Shown here one piece after another: positions 23,924-32,296 of a DNA stretch of 60,172 nt (its first letter is position 1; the number at the start of each line of letters is the position of its first letter). Location of the stretch: positions 1-60,172 of the forward strand of contig JAEUMQ010000019.1 in assembly GCA_016791425.1 (NCBI GenBank). Direction: 5' to 3'. Below the pieces are notes generated by a model that worked only from the letters and a program-made list of their open reading frames with translations, searched no databases and was not told the origin of the DNA. This stretch comes from Hyphomonadaceae bacterium (GTDB lineage: Bacteria > Pseudomonadota > Alphaproteobacteria > Caulobacterales > Aquidulcibacteraceae). The position numbers and the translations under genes were made by a program.

Positions 23924-25024
23924 ATGGAAAAGGTCGTCACCGTCAATCTCGGCGGCAATCCCTTCACGTTCGACGAAAGCGCCTACGCCTCTCTGCGCGC
24001 CTATCTCGACCGCGCCGAGGCCGCGCTCGCCGCCAATCCCGACAAGGCCGAGATCCTGCGCGACCTGGAGCAGGCCATCGCCGACAAATGCGCGTCCTAT
24101 CTCTCCGCGCACAAGACGGTCGTCTCCGCCGCCGAGATCGCCACGATCCTCGCCGAGATGGGCCCGGTCGATGGCGGCGCCGACGGCGGCCCCGAAGGCG
24201 CCGAGCAAGCGACGGCCGCAGCATCGTCCGGGCCCGCCAAGAAGCGGCTCTACCGCATCCCCGACAATGCCGTCCTCGGCGGCGTGTGCGCCGGGCTGGC
24301 GGCCTATTTCGCCATTGATCCCATCCTCGTGCGCATTGGCTTCGTGGTGCTCGCCTTCCTCACGCACGGGCTCATGATCCTCGCCTACATCATCATGCTC
24401 TTCGTGGTGCCGGCCGCGCGCACCAGCGAGGATTTCGCCGCCGCGCACGGCCTTCCCTTCAACGCGCAGGAAGTGATCGACCGCGCCCAGCGCCAGGCGC
24501 AGCGCTTCGCCGAATCCGGCCCCTGGGCCTCAGGCCGCCGCTGGCGCCGCCACGCGCGCCGCTATTGGCGCAATTACGCCTCCTATTACGGGCCGCCCGG
24601 CGCCGCGCCGGCGCCCCCCGCGCAGCCGAGCTACGCCACGCGCATGCTTGCCGGCTTCTCCGTCGTGCTCACCACGATCATCGGCCTGGCGCTCTCGGTC
24701 GCCTTCCTCGTCGCCATCGTCACCTTGGCCACCACCGGCGCCGTGCTCGGCTTCGCTCCGCCCGCAAGCGTGCCGGTTTGGCTCGCCATCGTTCTGCTCG
24801 TCATCGTCTTCGCGATCGTATCGGCGCCGATCCGCGCCCTTCGCCACGCCTCGTACGCCGCGCTCGGCCATCCCTACCGCTGCCATCCCGGCGGCGGTCT
24901 CTTCCCCGCGCTGCTCCTGATCCTCGTCGGCTGGCTCGCCTACACGCACATCCCCTCGGCGCACGCCTGGATGGACGATCTCTTCGCCCAGATCCGCCTT
25001 TGGTCTCTCAGCCTATCGCTCTGA
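23924..25024 (+). CDS. PspC domain membrane protein
   Basis: The protein has 366 residues. The N-terminal part (about 1-85) is soluble and resembles the domain found with such proteins (VTVNLGGNPFTFDESAYASLRAYLDRAE). A PspC domain follows at about 105-165: KRLYRIPDNAVLGGVCAGLAAYFAIDPILVRIGFVVLAF plus a span. More spans lie near 250-330, with a charged loop between. PspC proteins take part in the phage-shock envelope stress response, but pspA, pspB and pspF are not present. PadR-PspC pairs are a known arrangement. It ends 62 bases before the xylanase gene. Confidence 0.88.
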   Translation: MEKVVTVNLGGNPFTFDESAYASLRAYLDRAEAALAANPDKAEILRDLEQAIADKCASYLSAHKTVVSAAEIATILAEMGPVDGGADGGPEGAEQATAAASSGPAKKRLYRIPDNAVLGGVCAGLAAYFAIDPILVRIGFVVLAFLTHGLMILAYIIMLFVVPAARTSEDFAAAHGLPFNAQEVIDRAQRQAQRFAESGPWASGRRWRRHARRYWRNYASYYGPPGAAPAPPAQPSYATRMLAGFSVVLTTIIGLALSVAFLVAIVTLATTGAVLGFAPPASVPVWLAIVLLVIVFAIVSAPIRALRHASYAALGHPYRCHPGGGLFPALLLILVGWLAYTHIPSAHAWMDDLFAQIRLWSLSLSL

Positions 25025-25086
25025 CATCCGTGCCAAGCTCCGATCCGCCCTTTGGGTCCGGCCTCTTTTTCCCTAGACTGCGCGTC

Positions 25087-26184
25087 ATGCGCGCCTTCAG
25101 CCCCCGGATCCGTCTCGGCCTTCTCCTCCTGCCGCTCGCCGGCTGCGCCACGCCCGCCGCGACGCGCGCCGCGCCATCCTTGAAAGAGCTCTACGCCGCC
25201 AAGTTCCAGATCGGCGCCGCGATCGCCCCCTCCATGACCCGCGATCCCGCGCTCGCCGCGCTCATCGCGCGCCACTTCTCCTCCATCACCGCCGAGAACG
25301 CGATGAAGGCCTACGCCATCGCGCGCGGCGAAGGCGTCTATGATTTCGCGGACGCCGACGCGCTTGTCGCGTTCGCGGCCGCCAACGGCCAGATCATCCG
25401 CGGCCACACGCTGCTCTGGCACTGGCGCTCCGCCACGCAGAACGCCGCGCCCGACTGGTTCTTCGAAGGCGACCGCGCGGCCGTTCAGCGCCGCCTGGAA
25501 ACCTACATCACGGCGGTCGTCACGCATTTCCGCGGGCGCGTTTACGCCTGGGACGTCGTCAACGAAGCCGCCAGCAACAGCGATGGCGAAACCTATCGCC
25601 GGTCGCGCTGGTTCGAGGCCCTCGGCCCCGACTATGTCGAGATCGCCTTCCGCGCTGCGCGCGCCGCCGATCCCGACGCGCTCCTCTTCCTCAACGATTA
25701 CGACACCGAGCAGCCCGGCAAGCTCGCGCGCCTGATGACGATCATCGACGCGCTCAAGGCGAAGAACGTCCCCATCGATGGCGTCGGCCACCAATTGCAC
25801 ATGCGCTTCTCCGACGACATCGCGGGCGTGCGCGCCGCGCTCGCCGCCACCGAAGCCCGCGGCCTCGTCAATCACGTCACCGAGCTCGACATCACGCTCT
25901 ACGAAGATCCCGCCTCCTGCTACGGCGCGGCGCGCCAGGCGTGCGAGGCCGCCTTCCCCGGCCCTCCCCCGGCCGACCGCGTCGCCGCCCAGGCCCGCCT
26001 TTACGGCGCGCTCTTCCGCGAGTTTGCGGCGCGTCCGAGCGTCAAGTCCGTCACCTTCTGGGGCGTCACCGACGCCTTGTCCTGGCTCCACGGCTTCCCC
26101 GTCGCCCGCCCCAACTACCCGCTCCTCTTCGACGCCGACGGCGCGCCAAAACCAGCCTTCTGGGCCGTCGCTTCGCCGTCCTGA
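25087..26184 (+). CDS. Endo-1,4-beta-xylanase, GH10, lipoprotein
   Basis: The enzyme of 365 residues cuts the beta-1,4 xylose backbone of xylan. The leader RIRLGLLLLPLAGCATP has a lipobox with cysteine 20, so it should be anchored in the envelope. The GH10 barrel shows ITAENAMK near residue 68, HTLLWH at 107, the acid/base E160 in WDVVNEA and the nucleophile E267 in VTELDI; the C-terminal TFWGVTDALSWL also fits. Length matches the family. No other plant polymer gene is near, and the N-terminal signal is a lipoprotein type rather than a free secretion signal. Confidence 0.94.
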   Translation: MRAFSPRIRLGLLLLPLAGCATPAATRAAPSLKELYAAKFQIGAAIAPSMTRDPALAALIARHFSSITAENAMKAYAIARGEGVYDFADADALVAFAAANGQIIRGHTLLWHWRSATQNAAPDWFFEGDRAAVQRRLETYITAVVTHFRGRVYAWDVVNEAASNSDGETYRRSRWFEALGPDYVEIAFRAARAADPDALLFLNDYDTEQPGKLARLMTIIDALKAKNVPIDGVGHQLHMRFSDDIAGVRAALAATEARGLVNHVTELDITLYEDPASCYGAARQACEAAFPGPPPADRVAAQARLYGALFREFAARPSVKSVTFWGVTDALSWLHGFPVARPNYPLLFDADGAPKPAFWAVASPS

Positions 26185-26218
26185 ACGCGGCTTCCTGGCG
26201 CCACGATTGCCGGTGAGC

Positions 26219-26255
26219 CCCCCTCCCCTTGAGGGGAGGGGGCAGGGGGTGGGGT
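26219..26255. repeat. Palindromic repeat, single-stem class (B)
   Basis: CCCCCTCCCC-TTGA-GGGGAGGGGG followed by CAGGGGGTGGGGTG. The stem and the tail match 33030-33070. Confidence 0.8.
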
Positions 26256-26398
26256 GCGCCGCGGCGTCGCCGAGTAGAGCTTCGACCACGACGCCTTCGA
26301 CGAAGAAGCGGTCCGCCTCAAAGCATCGTAACGCGCACGTCGCCTCGCCTTCTGCGACCATCCGTTTGAGGCCGCGCCAAAGGCGGGTAAGGTAAATC

Positions 26399-26899
26399 AT
26401 GTCGGAAGAAGAGTTCTGGGAACTCGTCGGGTACGCCCCCGACCCCAACCAGCAGCTCGCGTTGCTGGAGAACCGCCTGCGCGCGCTTCCCCCGCACGAC
26501 ATCATGCAATTCTGCCTGGCGCTGCGCCAGGAGCTGAACCGCGCGCACATCCAGCCGCTCTGGGCGGCCGCCTACATCATGTGCGGCGCCGGCTCCGAGG
26601 AGGGCTTCGACTGCTTCAAGGCCTGGGTGATGCTGCAGGGCCGCGACTATTTCGAGGCTGCGCTCACCGATCCAGACTGCCTCGCCGACATCCCTGAGAT
26701 CGATTATTCCGTGTGCGAACATTTCCTCGTGCTCGCCGACCACGTCCATCACGATCTCACCGGCGAGTATCCCGACTACGCGCCCAGCCCGCGCCCGCAT
26801 CTGGCCTTCACCGACCGCTGGGACTTCGACTTCGTCGAGGGCATCCGCGAGTCCCTGCCGCGCCTCTGGGCCCGCTACGGCGAAGCGGCCGCCTACTGA
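26399..26899 (+). CDS. DUF4240 family protein
   Basis: The protein has 166 residues and is mostly helical. It starts with MSEEEFWELVGYAPDP, the typical opening of DUF4240, followed by LPPHDIMQFCLALRQELNRAH and ADHVHHDLTGEYPDYAP. Function of the family is unknown; some members lie near toxin or immunity genes, but nothing here suggests that. ATG 26399 follows a GGTAAGGTAAATC site. Repeats lie on both sides of the gene. Confidence 0.8.
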   Translation: MSEEEFWELVGYAPDPNQQLALLENRLRALPPHDIMQFCLALRQELNRAHIQPLWAAAYIMCGAGSEEGFDCFKAWVMLQGRDYFEAALTDPDCLADIPEIDYSVCEHFLVLADHVHHDLTGEYPDYAPSPRPHLAFTDRWDFDFVEGIRESLPRLWARYGEAAAY

Positions 26900-26925
26900 C
26901 CTCAACACTTGCGCGACGCTGCAAG

Positions 26926-26953
26926 CTCCTCCGCAAGCGGGGGAGGTGTCGCA
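26926..26953 (+). repeat. Remnant of a class A palindrome
   Basis: CTCCTCC-GCAAGC-GGGGGAGG-TGTCGCA keeps the first stem imperfectly and only the start of the second stem. Confidence 0.55.
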
Positions 26954-27006
26954 TCCCTCCGACCGCCGCTCAAAAGCCGCCAGCCACGCCCCCGCGGAGC
27001 CTCCTT

Positions 27007-27058
27007 CCCTCCCCATCAGGGGAGGGTGTCGCGGCGAAGCCGCGACGGGTGGGGCGGG
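27007..27058 (+). repeat. Palindromic repeat, two-stem class (A)
   Basis: CCCTCCCC-ATCA-GGGGAGGG, then T, then GTCGCGGC-GAA-GCCGCGAC, then GGGTGGGGCGGG. Confidence 0.8.
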
Positions 27059-27264
27059 AGACCCCGGCCATGCGGAAATGAACGCGCCCTCGTTCGCTGG
27101 AGGTCGCGGCGACCGGAGCGAGCGCGCCATCCGCGACGAAATGCGGGCCCAAACACCGCCCTATCCCCGCCCCGAAACCTCCAAAGCCCTTCATTTCCAA
27201 CGAAATCCGCGCACCTCGGCCAAACTTATCCGACCGACCCAAACCTGCGCCTATACTCCCACGC

Positions 27265-27771
27265 ATGAAGCCAGACACCGACACCGCAGCCATCGAAGCC
27301 ATCCTGGCTTCTCTGCGCGTCTGGATTCTGGACCTCGCGCTCGTCCTCCTCGGCCTCCTTGACGCGCGCCGCCGTCCGCTGGGACGCCGCCTCGCCCGCC
27401 TCCTCCGCTCGAGCCTCGCCAAAGCCGAGCGCGACGCCAAGCGCGCGCTCTTTCTCCTCGCCCTCGCCCGCCTTCACCTCCCCGAAACGCAGCAACGCCT
27501 CATCCACGCGCGGGGGCTCTTCCTCAGGCGCCGCAAATGCTCCGAGCTCCGCCGCTTCACGCACGGCTTCTTCAACGCCCGCCACGTGGACGTCCGTGCA
27601 CGGATCGTCCGCCTCCGCGACATGCTCGCCGACTCCGAAACCTGGATCGCGCGCCTCGCCGCGCACCTCATGCGCCGCCGCGACGCCATGCACCGCATCC
27701 TCGCCGCGCCTCTCACCGAACGCGCCTACGCCTCCGCGTTCGCCCCGCTCTCCCCCGCCGACTCTTCTTAA
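27265..27771 (+). CDS. Arg-rich helical protein, hypothetical
   Basis: The frame has 168 residues. A hydrophobic helix at about 17-36 (VWILDLALVLLGLLDA) is followed by a strongly basic, leucine-rich helical region (RRPLGRRLARLLRSSLAKAERDAKRALFLLALARL) and HVDVRARIVRLRDMLADSETWIARLAAHLMRRRDAM. It may be a peripheral membrane protein. I do not recognise a family. Sustained length, an ATG start and codon use like the neighbours support a real gene, but the basic composition of GC-rich DNA can also yield such frames by chance. Confidence 0.5.
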   Translation: MKPDTDTAAIEAILASLRVWILDLALVLLGLLDARRRPLGRRLARLLRSSLAKAERDAKRALFLLALARLHLPETQQRLIHARGLFLRRRKCSELRRFTHGFFNARHVDVRARIVRLRDMLADSETWIARLAAHLMRRRDAMHRILAAPLTERAYASAFAPLSPADSS

Positions 27772-27878
27772 GCTCGAGCGCGAGCCTCCAGGCCCGCCAT
27801 CTTCTCAACAACGCTGCACGCCGCGGAAGGCCCTCCGCCGGCGCCGCTTCCGCGCGCGCTGCAGCATTCTGCCTCATT

Positions 27879-27908
27879 CCCGGATTGACGCGCAGCGCCA
27901 AGTCCCGG
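27879..27908. repeat. Palindrome of the CCGGACT class, second copy
   Basis: CCCGGATTGACGC and the right arm GCGCCAAGTCCCGG pair imperfectly. It shares the exact core CGCGCAGCGCCAAGTCC with 15737-15766. Confidence 0.65.
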
Positions 27909-27928
27909 CCCCAGACCAGCCGCGGGCG

Positions 27929-28048
27929 TCAGCGGCGCCTAAAGCGCTCCACCCAGCGGTCCACCGGCCCAGTCAGCAACAGCACCGCCGCCACGACGCA
28001 CAACCCCGCCGCCACCGTCTGAACAATCGCCAGATCAACGCCGCTCAT
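27929..28048 (-). CDS. Tiny membrane protein, 39 residues
   Basis: The frame starts at ATG 28048 and reads MSGVDLAIVQTVAAG, a hydrophobic span up to about residue 26 and the basic end VDRWVERFRRR. A GGAG site lies 8 bases before the start, within the last codons of the 70-residue gene upstream, whose stop is 4 bases away, so translation is probably coupled. Hydrophobic centre plus basic tail is the look of a regulatory or assembly micropeptide of the inner membrane. Family unknown. Confidence 0.6.
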   Translation of the reverse strand: MSGVDLAIVQTVAAGLCVVAAVLLLTGPVDRWVERFRRR

Positions 28049-28052
28049 AATC

Positions 28053-28265
28053 TCACTCCAGCGGGAAATTCCGCCGCAACACTGTTCGCGCCGCCAAATG
28101 TAGCACGCCCGACGTGATCAGCAAAAGCAGCGACCAACGCGAGAAGGATTGCGACATGATCGGCTGCAGCACCCCTACCACGAAGAACGCGAGACTGACG
28201 CCATTGATCCAGGCCGCCGACAGTTTCGCCTCCTCCTCTCGCAGCTTCCTTTCCTGGTCGGCCAT
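28053..28265 (-). CDS. Small two-span membrane protein, 70 residues
   Basis: An acidic-basic start (MADQERKLREEEAKLSAAW) is followed by two hydrophobic segments, about 22-38 (GVSLAFFVVGVLQPIM) and 43-60 (SRWSLLLLITSGVLHLA), and a basic end. A GAGGAG site precedes ATG 28265, which is 6 bases after the carboxylase stop, so it belongs to that operon. I do not recognise the family. Being placed at the operon end with a second tiny membrane protein suggests a joint envelope role unrelated to carboxylation. Confidence 0.7.
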   Translation of the reverse strand: MADQERKLREEEAKLSAAWINGVSLAFFVVGVLQPIMSQSFSRWSLLLLITSGVLHLAARTVLRRNFPLE

Positions 28266-28271
28266 CGCTCC

Positions 28272-29804
28272 TCACAACGGAATATTATCGTGCTTCTTCC
28301 AGGGGTTCTCGACCTTCTTGTTGGCCAACGCCTTCAGCGCCCGACAGATCCGCCGCCGCGTCTCGCGCGGCATGATCACGTCGTCGAGATATCCCAGCGA
28401 CGCCGCGACGAACGGATTCGCGAACCGGTCCTGATATTCCTTCGTCCGTTGCGCGATCTTCTCCGGATCGCCGATATCGGCGCGGAAGATGATCTCCACC
28501 GCGCCCTTCGCGCCCATCACCGCGATCTCCGCGCTCGGCCAGGCATAATTGCAATCGCCCCGGAGATGCTTCGAGCTCATCACGTCATAGGCGCCGCCAT
28601 AAGCCTTGCGCGTCACGATCGTCACCTTCGGAACCGTCGCTTCGCCATACGCGAACAAGAGCTTCGCCCCGTGCTTGATGAGCCCGCCCTGCTCCTGGCG
28701 CGTGCCGGGCAAAAATCCCGGCACGTCCACGAACGTGATGATCGGAATGTTGAACGCATCGCAAAACCGCACGAACCGCGCGCCCTTGCGTGACGCGTCG
28801 ATATCGAGCACGCCCGCCAGCGTCATCGGCTGGTTCGCCACGAACCCCACCGTCGAGCCGTCCATGCGCCCGAACCCGGTGATGATGTTCTTCCCGAAAT
28901 CAGGCCCCACCTCGAAGAAATCGCCTTCGTCCGCGACCTTCTCGATGAGCTCCTTCATGTCGTAGGGCTTGTTCGGATTGTCCGGGATCAGACGATCAAG
29001 CGAGGCCTCCTCGCGCAGCGGATCGTCGAAGTTCGGCCGGTGCGGCGGCTTCTCGCGGTTCGACAGCGGCAGGAAATCGATCAGCCTGCGCATCTGCCCC
29101 AGCGTCTCGAAATCGTTCTCGAACGCCCCGTCCGCCACGCCGGACTTTCCCGCATGCACCTTCCAGCCGCCGAGCTCCTCGTGCGTCACCGTCTCGTTCG
29201 TCACGGTACGGACGACATCCGGCCCGGTCACATACATGTAGGACGTGTCCTTCACCATGAAGATGAAATCCGTCATCGCCGGCGAATAGACATCGCCTCC
29301 GGCGCACGGGCCCATAATGACCGAAATTTGCGGCACCACGCCCGACGCCAGGATGTTCTTCATGAAGATGTCCGCATAGCCTGCAAGACTCTCCACGCCC
29401 TCCTGGATGCGCGCCCCGCCCGCATCGAAGATGCCCACGATCGGCGCGCCGTTGCGCACCGCCATGTCCTGCACCTTCACGATCTTTTCCGCATGCGCCC
29501 GCGAAAGCGATCCTCCGAACACGGTGAAATCCTTCGAGAACACGTAGCAGAGCCGCCCGTTCACCGTGCCCCATCCGGTCACCACCCCATCGCCCGGGAT
29601 CTTCTGCCCCTCCATCCCGAACTCGCGCGTCCGATGCTCGACGAACATGTCGAACTCCTCGAACGAGCCTTCGTCCATCAAGAGCTCGATCCGCTCCCGC
29701 GCCGTGAGCTTGCCCTTCGCGTGCTGCGCCTGCAGCCGCTTTTCGCCGCCGCCGGCGCGCGCCGCGGCGCGCTTGGCTTCCAGTGCGGCGATGATGTCCT
29801 TCAT
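28272..29804 (-). CDS. pccB: Acyl-CoA carboxylase carboxyltransferase (beta) subunit, propionyl-CoA type
   Basis: The subunit has 510 residues and moves CO2 from biotin on the alpha subunit to an acyl-CoA, most likely propionyl-CoA to methylmalonyl-CoA. Both crotonase-like halves are complete: [31 protein letters not shown] and [15 protein letters not shown] in the first, [16 protein letters not shown] and [16 protein letters not shown] in the second. The typical end LPPRKHDNIPL-like sequence is WKKHDNIPL. The biotin-bearing alpha subunit is not in the window. ATG 29804 lies one base after the ATP12 stop, so it is within the operon. Confidence 0.93.
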   Translation of the reverse strand: MKDIIAALEAKRAAARAGGGEKRLQAQHAKGKLTARERIELLMDEGSFEEFDMFVEHRTREFGMEGQKIPGDGVVTGWGTVNGRLCYVFSKDFTVFGGSLSRAHAEKIVKVQDMAVRNGAPIVGIFDAGGARIQEGVESLAGYADIFMKNILASGVVPQISVIMGPCAGGDVYSPAMTDFIFMVKDTSYMYVTGPDVVRTVTNETVTHEELGGWKVHAGKSGVADGAFENDFETLGQMRRLIDFLPLSNREKPPHRPNFDDPLREEASLDRLIPDNPNKPYDMKELIEKVADEGDFFEVGPDFGKNIITGFGRMDGSTVGFVANQPMTLAGVLDIDASRKGARFVRFCDAFNIPIITFVDVPGFLPGTRQEQGGLIKHGAKLLFAYGEATVPKVTIVTRKAYGGAYDVMSSKHLRGDCNYAWPSAEIAVMGAKGAVEIIFRADIGDPEKIAQRTKEYQDRFANPFVAASLGYLDDVIMPRETRRRICRALKALANKKVENPWKKHDNIPL

Positions 29805-29805
29805 G

Positions 29806-30495
29806 TCAGCCCTCCAGCGCCGCGACGAACGCCGCCAGCGCGTGAAACTCTTCCTCAGTATGCACGAGTCGCGCCCGCGCTTCCTCATCATCGCCCCAGG
29901 TCTCGACCTGGAAGAGTTCGTCCAGCGCCGCGGCGCGAAACGCCGCGTCCGGCTCCAGCGCCCCGCGCAGCAGCGCGAACCCCAGCACCGCCGAGCCCGC
30001 CAGCGCAACCCCGCGCGCCAGCGCCGTCAGCCGGAAATCGTCCAGCGCCTCGGCCGCCTCTGCCAGCGGCGCAATATCGTTCGGCGCCGCAACGATCCCG
30101 GTCACGCACGCCGGCGCGAAGCGAAGCTCCGACTGCGACCACGCAAGCCACGGATCCCACGCCGCCGCCTGCTTCTCCACCAGCGCCGCCGGCGCGTCCG
30201 CGCGATGACAGATGAGATCGGTCTCCCCGTACTTCGCGATCTCGCCGATCATCGCGCCGCGCGCCTCCGGCGTGCGGTCAATCGCGACATTGGCCAGCTT
30301 CGTCAGCGGCATCGACTCGGGCCGCACCTCTTCGCCCTGCGCTTCCCATTCGCCCGCGCACGCCTCGGCCAGCGCCAAGGTCGGCAGCACAAAGAGATTG
30401 CGCGTCGGCGTTTTCACCAGCCGCCCATCGAGCTTCACAGCGAAGCCGCCTTCGCCCGCCTCCACCGAAACCTCCGTGTAGAAACGTTTGATCAT
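29806..30495 (-). CDS. ATP12 family F1-ATPase assembly chaperone
   Basis: The protein has 229 residues. In mitochondria ATP12 helps the alpha subunit of F1-ATPase fold; the bacterial versions are restricted mainly to Alphaproteobacteria. Visible marks are [52 protein letters not shown] and [12 protein letters not shown], then [14 protein letters not shown]. The start overlaps the stop of the PH-like gene by four bases (ATGA). The chain is complete. Confidence 0.93.
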   Translation of the reverse strand: MIKRFYTEVSVEAGEGGFAVKLDGRLVKTPTRNLFVLPTLALAEACAGEWEAQGEEVRPESMPLTKLANVAIDRTPEARGAMIGEIAKYGETDLICHRADAPAALVEKQAAAWDPWLAWSQSELRFAPACVTGIVAAPNDIAPLAEAAEALDDFRLTALARGVALAGSAVLGFALLRGALEPDAAFRAAALDELFQVETWGDDEEARARLVHTEEEFHALAAFVAALEG

Positions 30496-30947
30496 GCCCG
30501 CCCTCGAAGCGCGCTCGCCCGCGCATCGTTGAACGTCGCGCACGCCTCCTCCACCGGCCCCGAGATCAGCACGCCCGGGATGGAGGAATTGCGCCCCAGA
30601 AAGAAGCGCGTCATCCGCGCGAACCAGCGATCCATGATCCTCAGGTCGTCGAACATGATCTCGCTCGTCGATTGCACATGCATGATCGAGAATTCCGACA
30701 CCTCCGCCCAGCGATACCGTTTGCGCCGAAACAGCGTCCGCACCTCGAAGCCCTCTGCATCCAGCGTCAACCCCATGTTCCCGAACAGGAATGCGGTGAA
30801 CGCAATCACGCCGAACCCGAAGAACCCGATCGACAGCCACCCCCACGGCTCACCCTCGATCACCATCCAAACGCCAGTCGCCACGAACGCCGCGCACACG
30901 CAGAGGAAGAAAGCGGTCTTCGCGACAGGTCGCTTGAGCTCCGTCAT
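30492..30947 (-). CDS. Membrane protein with PH-like domain, hypothetical
   Basis: The protein has 151 residues. Two hydrophobic segments (about 12-30 and 38-56) are followed by a soluble part that looks like a bacterial PH-type domain: MGLTLDAEGFEVRTLFRRKRYRWAEVSEFSIMH. Such proteins are often annotated as STM3941 or PH-domain proteins of unknown function. It lies in the slot between rluC and ATP12 where many Alphaproteobacteria have a HAD hydrolase. Overlaps with both neighbours by four bases show that it is translationally coupled. Confidence 0.7.
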   Translation of the reverse strand: MTELKRPVAKTAFFLCVCAAFVATGVWMVIEGEPWGWLSIGFFGFGVIAFTAFLFGNMGLTLDAEGFEVRTLFRRKRYRWAEVSEFSIMHVQSTSEIMFDDLRIMDRWFARMTRFFLGRNSSIPGVLISGPVEEACATFNDARASALRGRA

Positions 30948-31927
30948 GCGAAGGCCTCGAAAGGGTCCTTCGCCTCGCGCGGATCGAACCCGAGCGCCTT
31001 CATCGTCTCCTTCATGTGCCCCGGCAGCTCCGCGCTCGCCTGCAGAACGCCCTTCGTCGGATGCGGCAACCGGATCGCGCGCGCATGCAGATGCAGCTGG
31101 TTCGCCAGCCCCGCCGGCGTCGGCCGATCGCAGGTATATTTGCCGTCGCCCAGAATGGAATTGCCGATCTCGGCCATGTGGAAGCGCAATTGATGCGTCC
31201 GGCCTGTCTCGGGCTTCATGGCGACCCAGCTCGCCTTGCCGCCCGCGCGCTGCAGCGTCACATAATCGGTCACCGCGAAGACCGCGCCTTCATCGTTCTG
31301 CTTGCAGCGCCGCATCATCTCGCGATCCGCCTCCCGCCCCGCACTCCCTGGCGCCTTGTGCATCCATCCCCGGATTTGACCCGCCGCCGGCTGCGGCGTG
31401 CCGAGCACGATCGCCCAATAGATCTTCTGCGCCTCGCGCGTTCGAAAGCTCTTCGCCAGCGCCGCCGCCGCGCGCGGATGCCGCGCCAGCACCAGACACC
31501 CGGACGTATCCCGATCCAGCCGATGGATCAGCTTCGGCTTCTCTTCCTTCTCGAATTTGAGCGCCGGCAGCAGCGCATCGATGTGGCGCAGCGTCTTGGC
31601 GCCTCCCTGCGTCGCGAGACCCGCCGGCTTGTTGAGCACGATCACGTCGTCGTCGCGATGGATGACGAGGCTCTGCGCGAACGCGGCGTCGCGTTCCGAT
31701 AGCCCTCCGGGCGCGCGCTCTTCCGGCAGCGGCGGAATGCGCACGATCTGACCCGCGCGCAGACGATCGTTCGCCTTCGCACGCGCGCCATCGACCCGCA
31801 CCTGCCCCGTGCGCAGCATCTTCTCGATCTGCCCTTGCGTCAGCGCGCGCGCGCGCCGCTTGAGCCAGCGGTCGAGCCGCACCTCGCCCTCATCGGCGCC
31901 CACTTCGATCTGCTCGACCTTCTTCAT
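30944..31927 (-). CDS. rluC: RluC/RluD-type pseudouridine synthase
   Basis: The enzyme of 327 residues isomerises uridine to pseudouridine in 23S rRNA. An S4 RNA-binding domain (about 15-65, VRLDRWLKRRARALTQGQIEKMLRTGQVRVDG) precedes the catalytic domain with the essential aspartate in HRLDRDTSGCLVLAR, then KPETGRTHQLRFHM. The S4 domain plus domain order suggests RluC. The gene starts within the crcB stop (ATGA) and ends within the next start, so it is mid-operon. Confidence 0.92.
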   Translation of the reverse strand: MKKVEQIEVGADEGEVRLDRWLKRRARALTQGQIEKMLRTGQVRVDGARAKANDRLRAGQIVRIPPLPEERAPGGLSERDAAFAQSLVIHRDDDVIVLNKPAGLATQGGAKTLRHIDALLPALKFEKEEKPKLIHRLDRDTSGCLVLARHPRAAAALAKSFRTREAQKIYWAIVLGTPQPAAGQIRGWMHKAPGSAGREADREMMRRCKQNDEGAVFAVTDYVTLQRAGGKASWVAMKPETGRTHQLRFHMAEIGNSILGDGKYTCDRPTPAGLANQLHLHARAIRLPHPTKGVLQASAELPGHMKETMKALGFDPREAKDPFEAFA

Positions 31928-32292
31928 GCAGCCTGCCGCGCCAGCATGAGGCCCAGCCAGCACGCTCCGATCGATAGGATCACGCTCAAGGCGATGTACC
32001 CGAACGCTTCGGCGAAGCGTTGCTCCTCCAAGAGACGCAGTGCATCGAGCGAATAGGCCGAGAAGGTCGTGAACCCGCCGAGAAATCCAACGCCGAGCAG
32101 GAGCCGCAGCGCGGGTCCACCCTCGCCGAGCCAGCCCGCCAGCAGCCCCATCGCAAAGCCGCCCGTCACGTTCACGAAGAGCGTCGACCACGGAAATCCG
32201 ACGAACCCGATGCGCAGCATGAGCACGCCCACCCCGTACCGGGAAAGCGCGCCCAGCGCGCCGCCGAGAGCCACGAGCACAAGGTTCTGCAT
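31924..32292 (-). CDS. crcB: Fluoride ion channel CrcB/FluC
   Basis: The channel has 122 residues from ATG 32292 and four spans; it exports fluoride as a dual-topology dimer. GGALGALSRYGVG, NVTGGFAMG with the conserved asparagine, and GFLGGFTTFSAYS with the phenylalanine and threonines of the pore are present. The preceding pseudouridine synthase stop is only 4 bases upstream, which leaves no room for a fluoride riboswitch, so expression must be set by the operon. Confidence 0.95.
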   Translation of the reverse strand: MQNLVLVALGGALGALSRYGVGVLMLRIGFVGFPWSTLFVNVTGGFAMGLLAGWLGEGGPALRLLLGVGFLGGFTTFSAYSLDALRLLEEQRFAEAFGYIALSVILSIGACWLGLMLARQAA

Positions 32293-32296
32293 GCGG

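Larger units (their letters stand above)
26900..27264. other. Gap with a class A repeat and a remnant, no gene seen
   Basis: These 365 bases between DUF4240 and the following gene hold a class A palindrome at 27007-27058 and a worn copy at 26926-26953. The open frames here cross the repeats and show no start site. I see no further structure beyond the promoter that must lie just before 27265. Confidence 0.6.

Noticed and set aside
7170-27058. CRISPR array
   Set aside because: The repeats are palindromic, far apart in different gaps, and have no regular spacers or cas genes.
28272-30008. Longer start for the carboxylase gene (578 residues)
   Set aside because: The extra 68 residues are read out of frame from the ATP12 gene; ATG 29804 matches the family start and follows the ATP12 stop.
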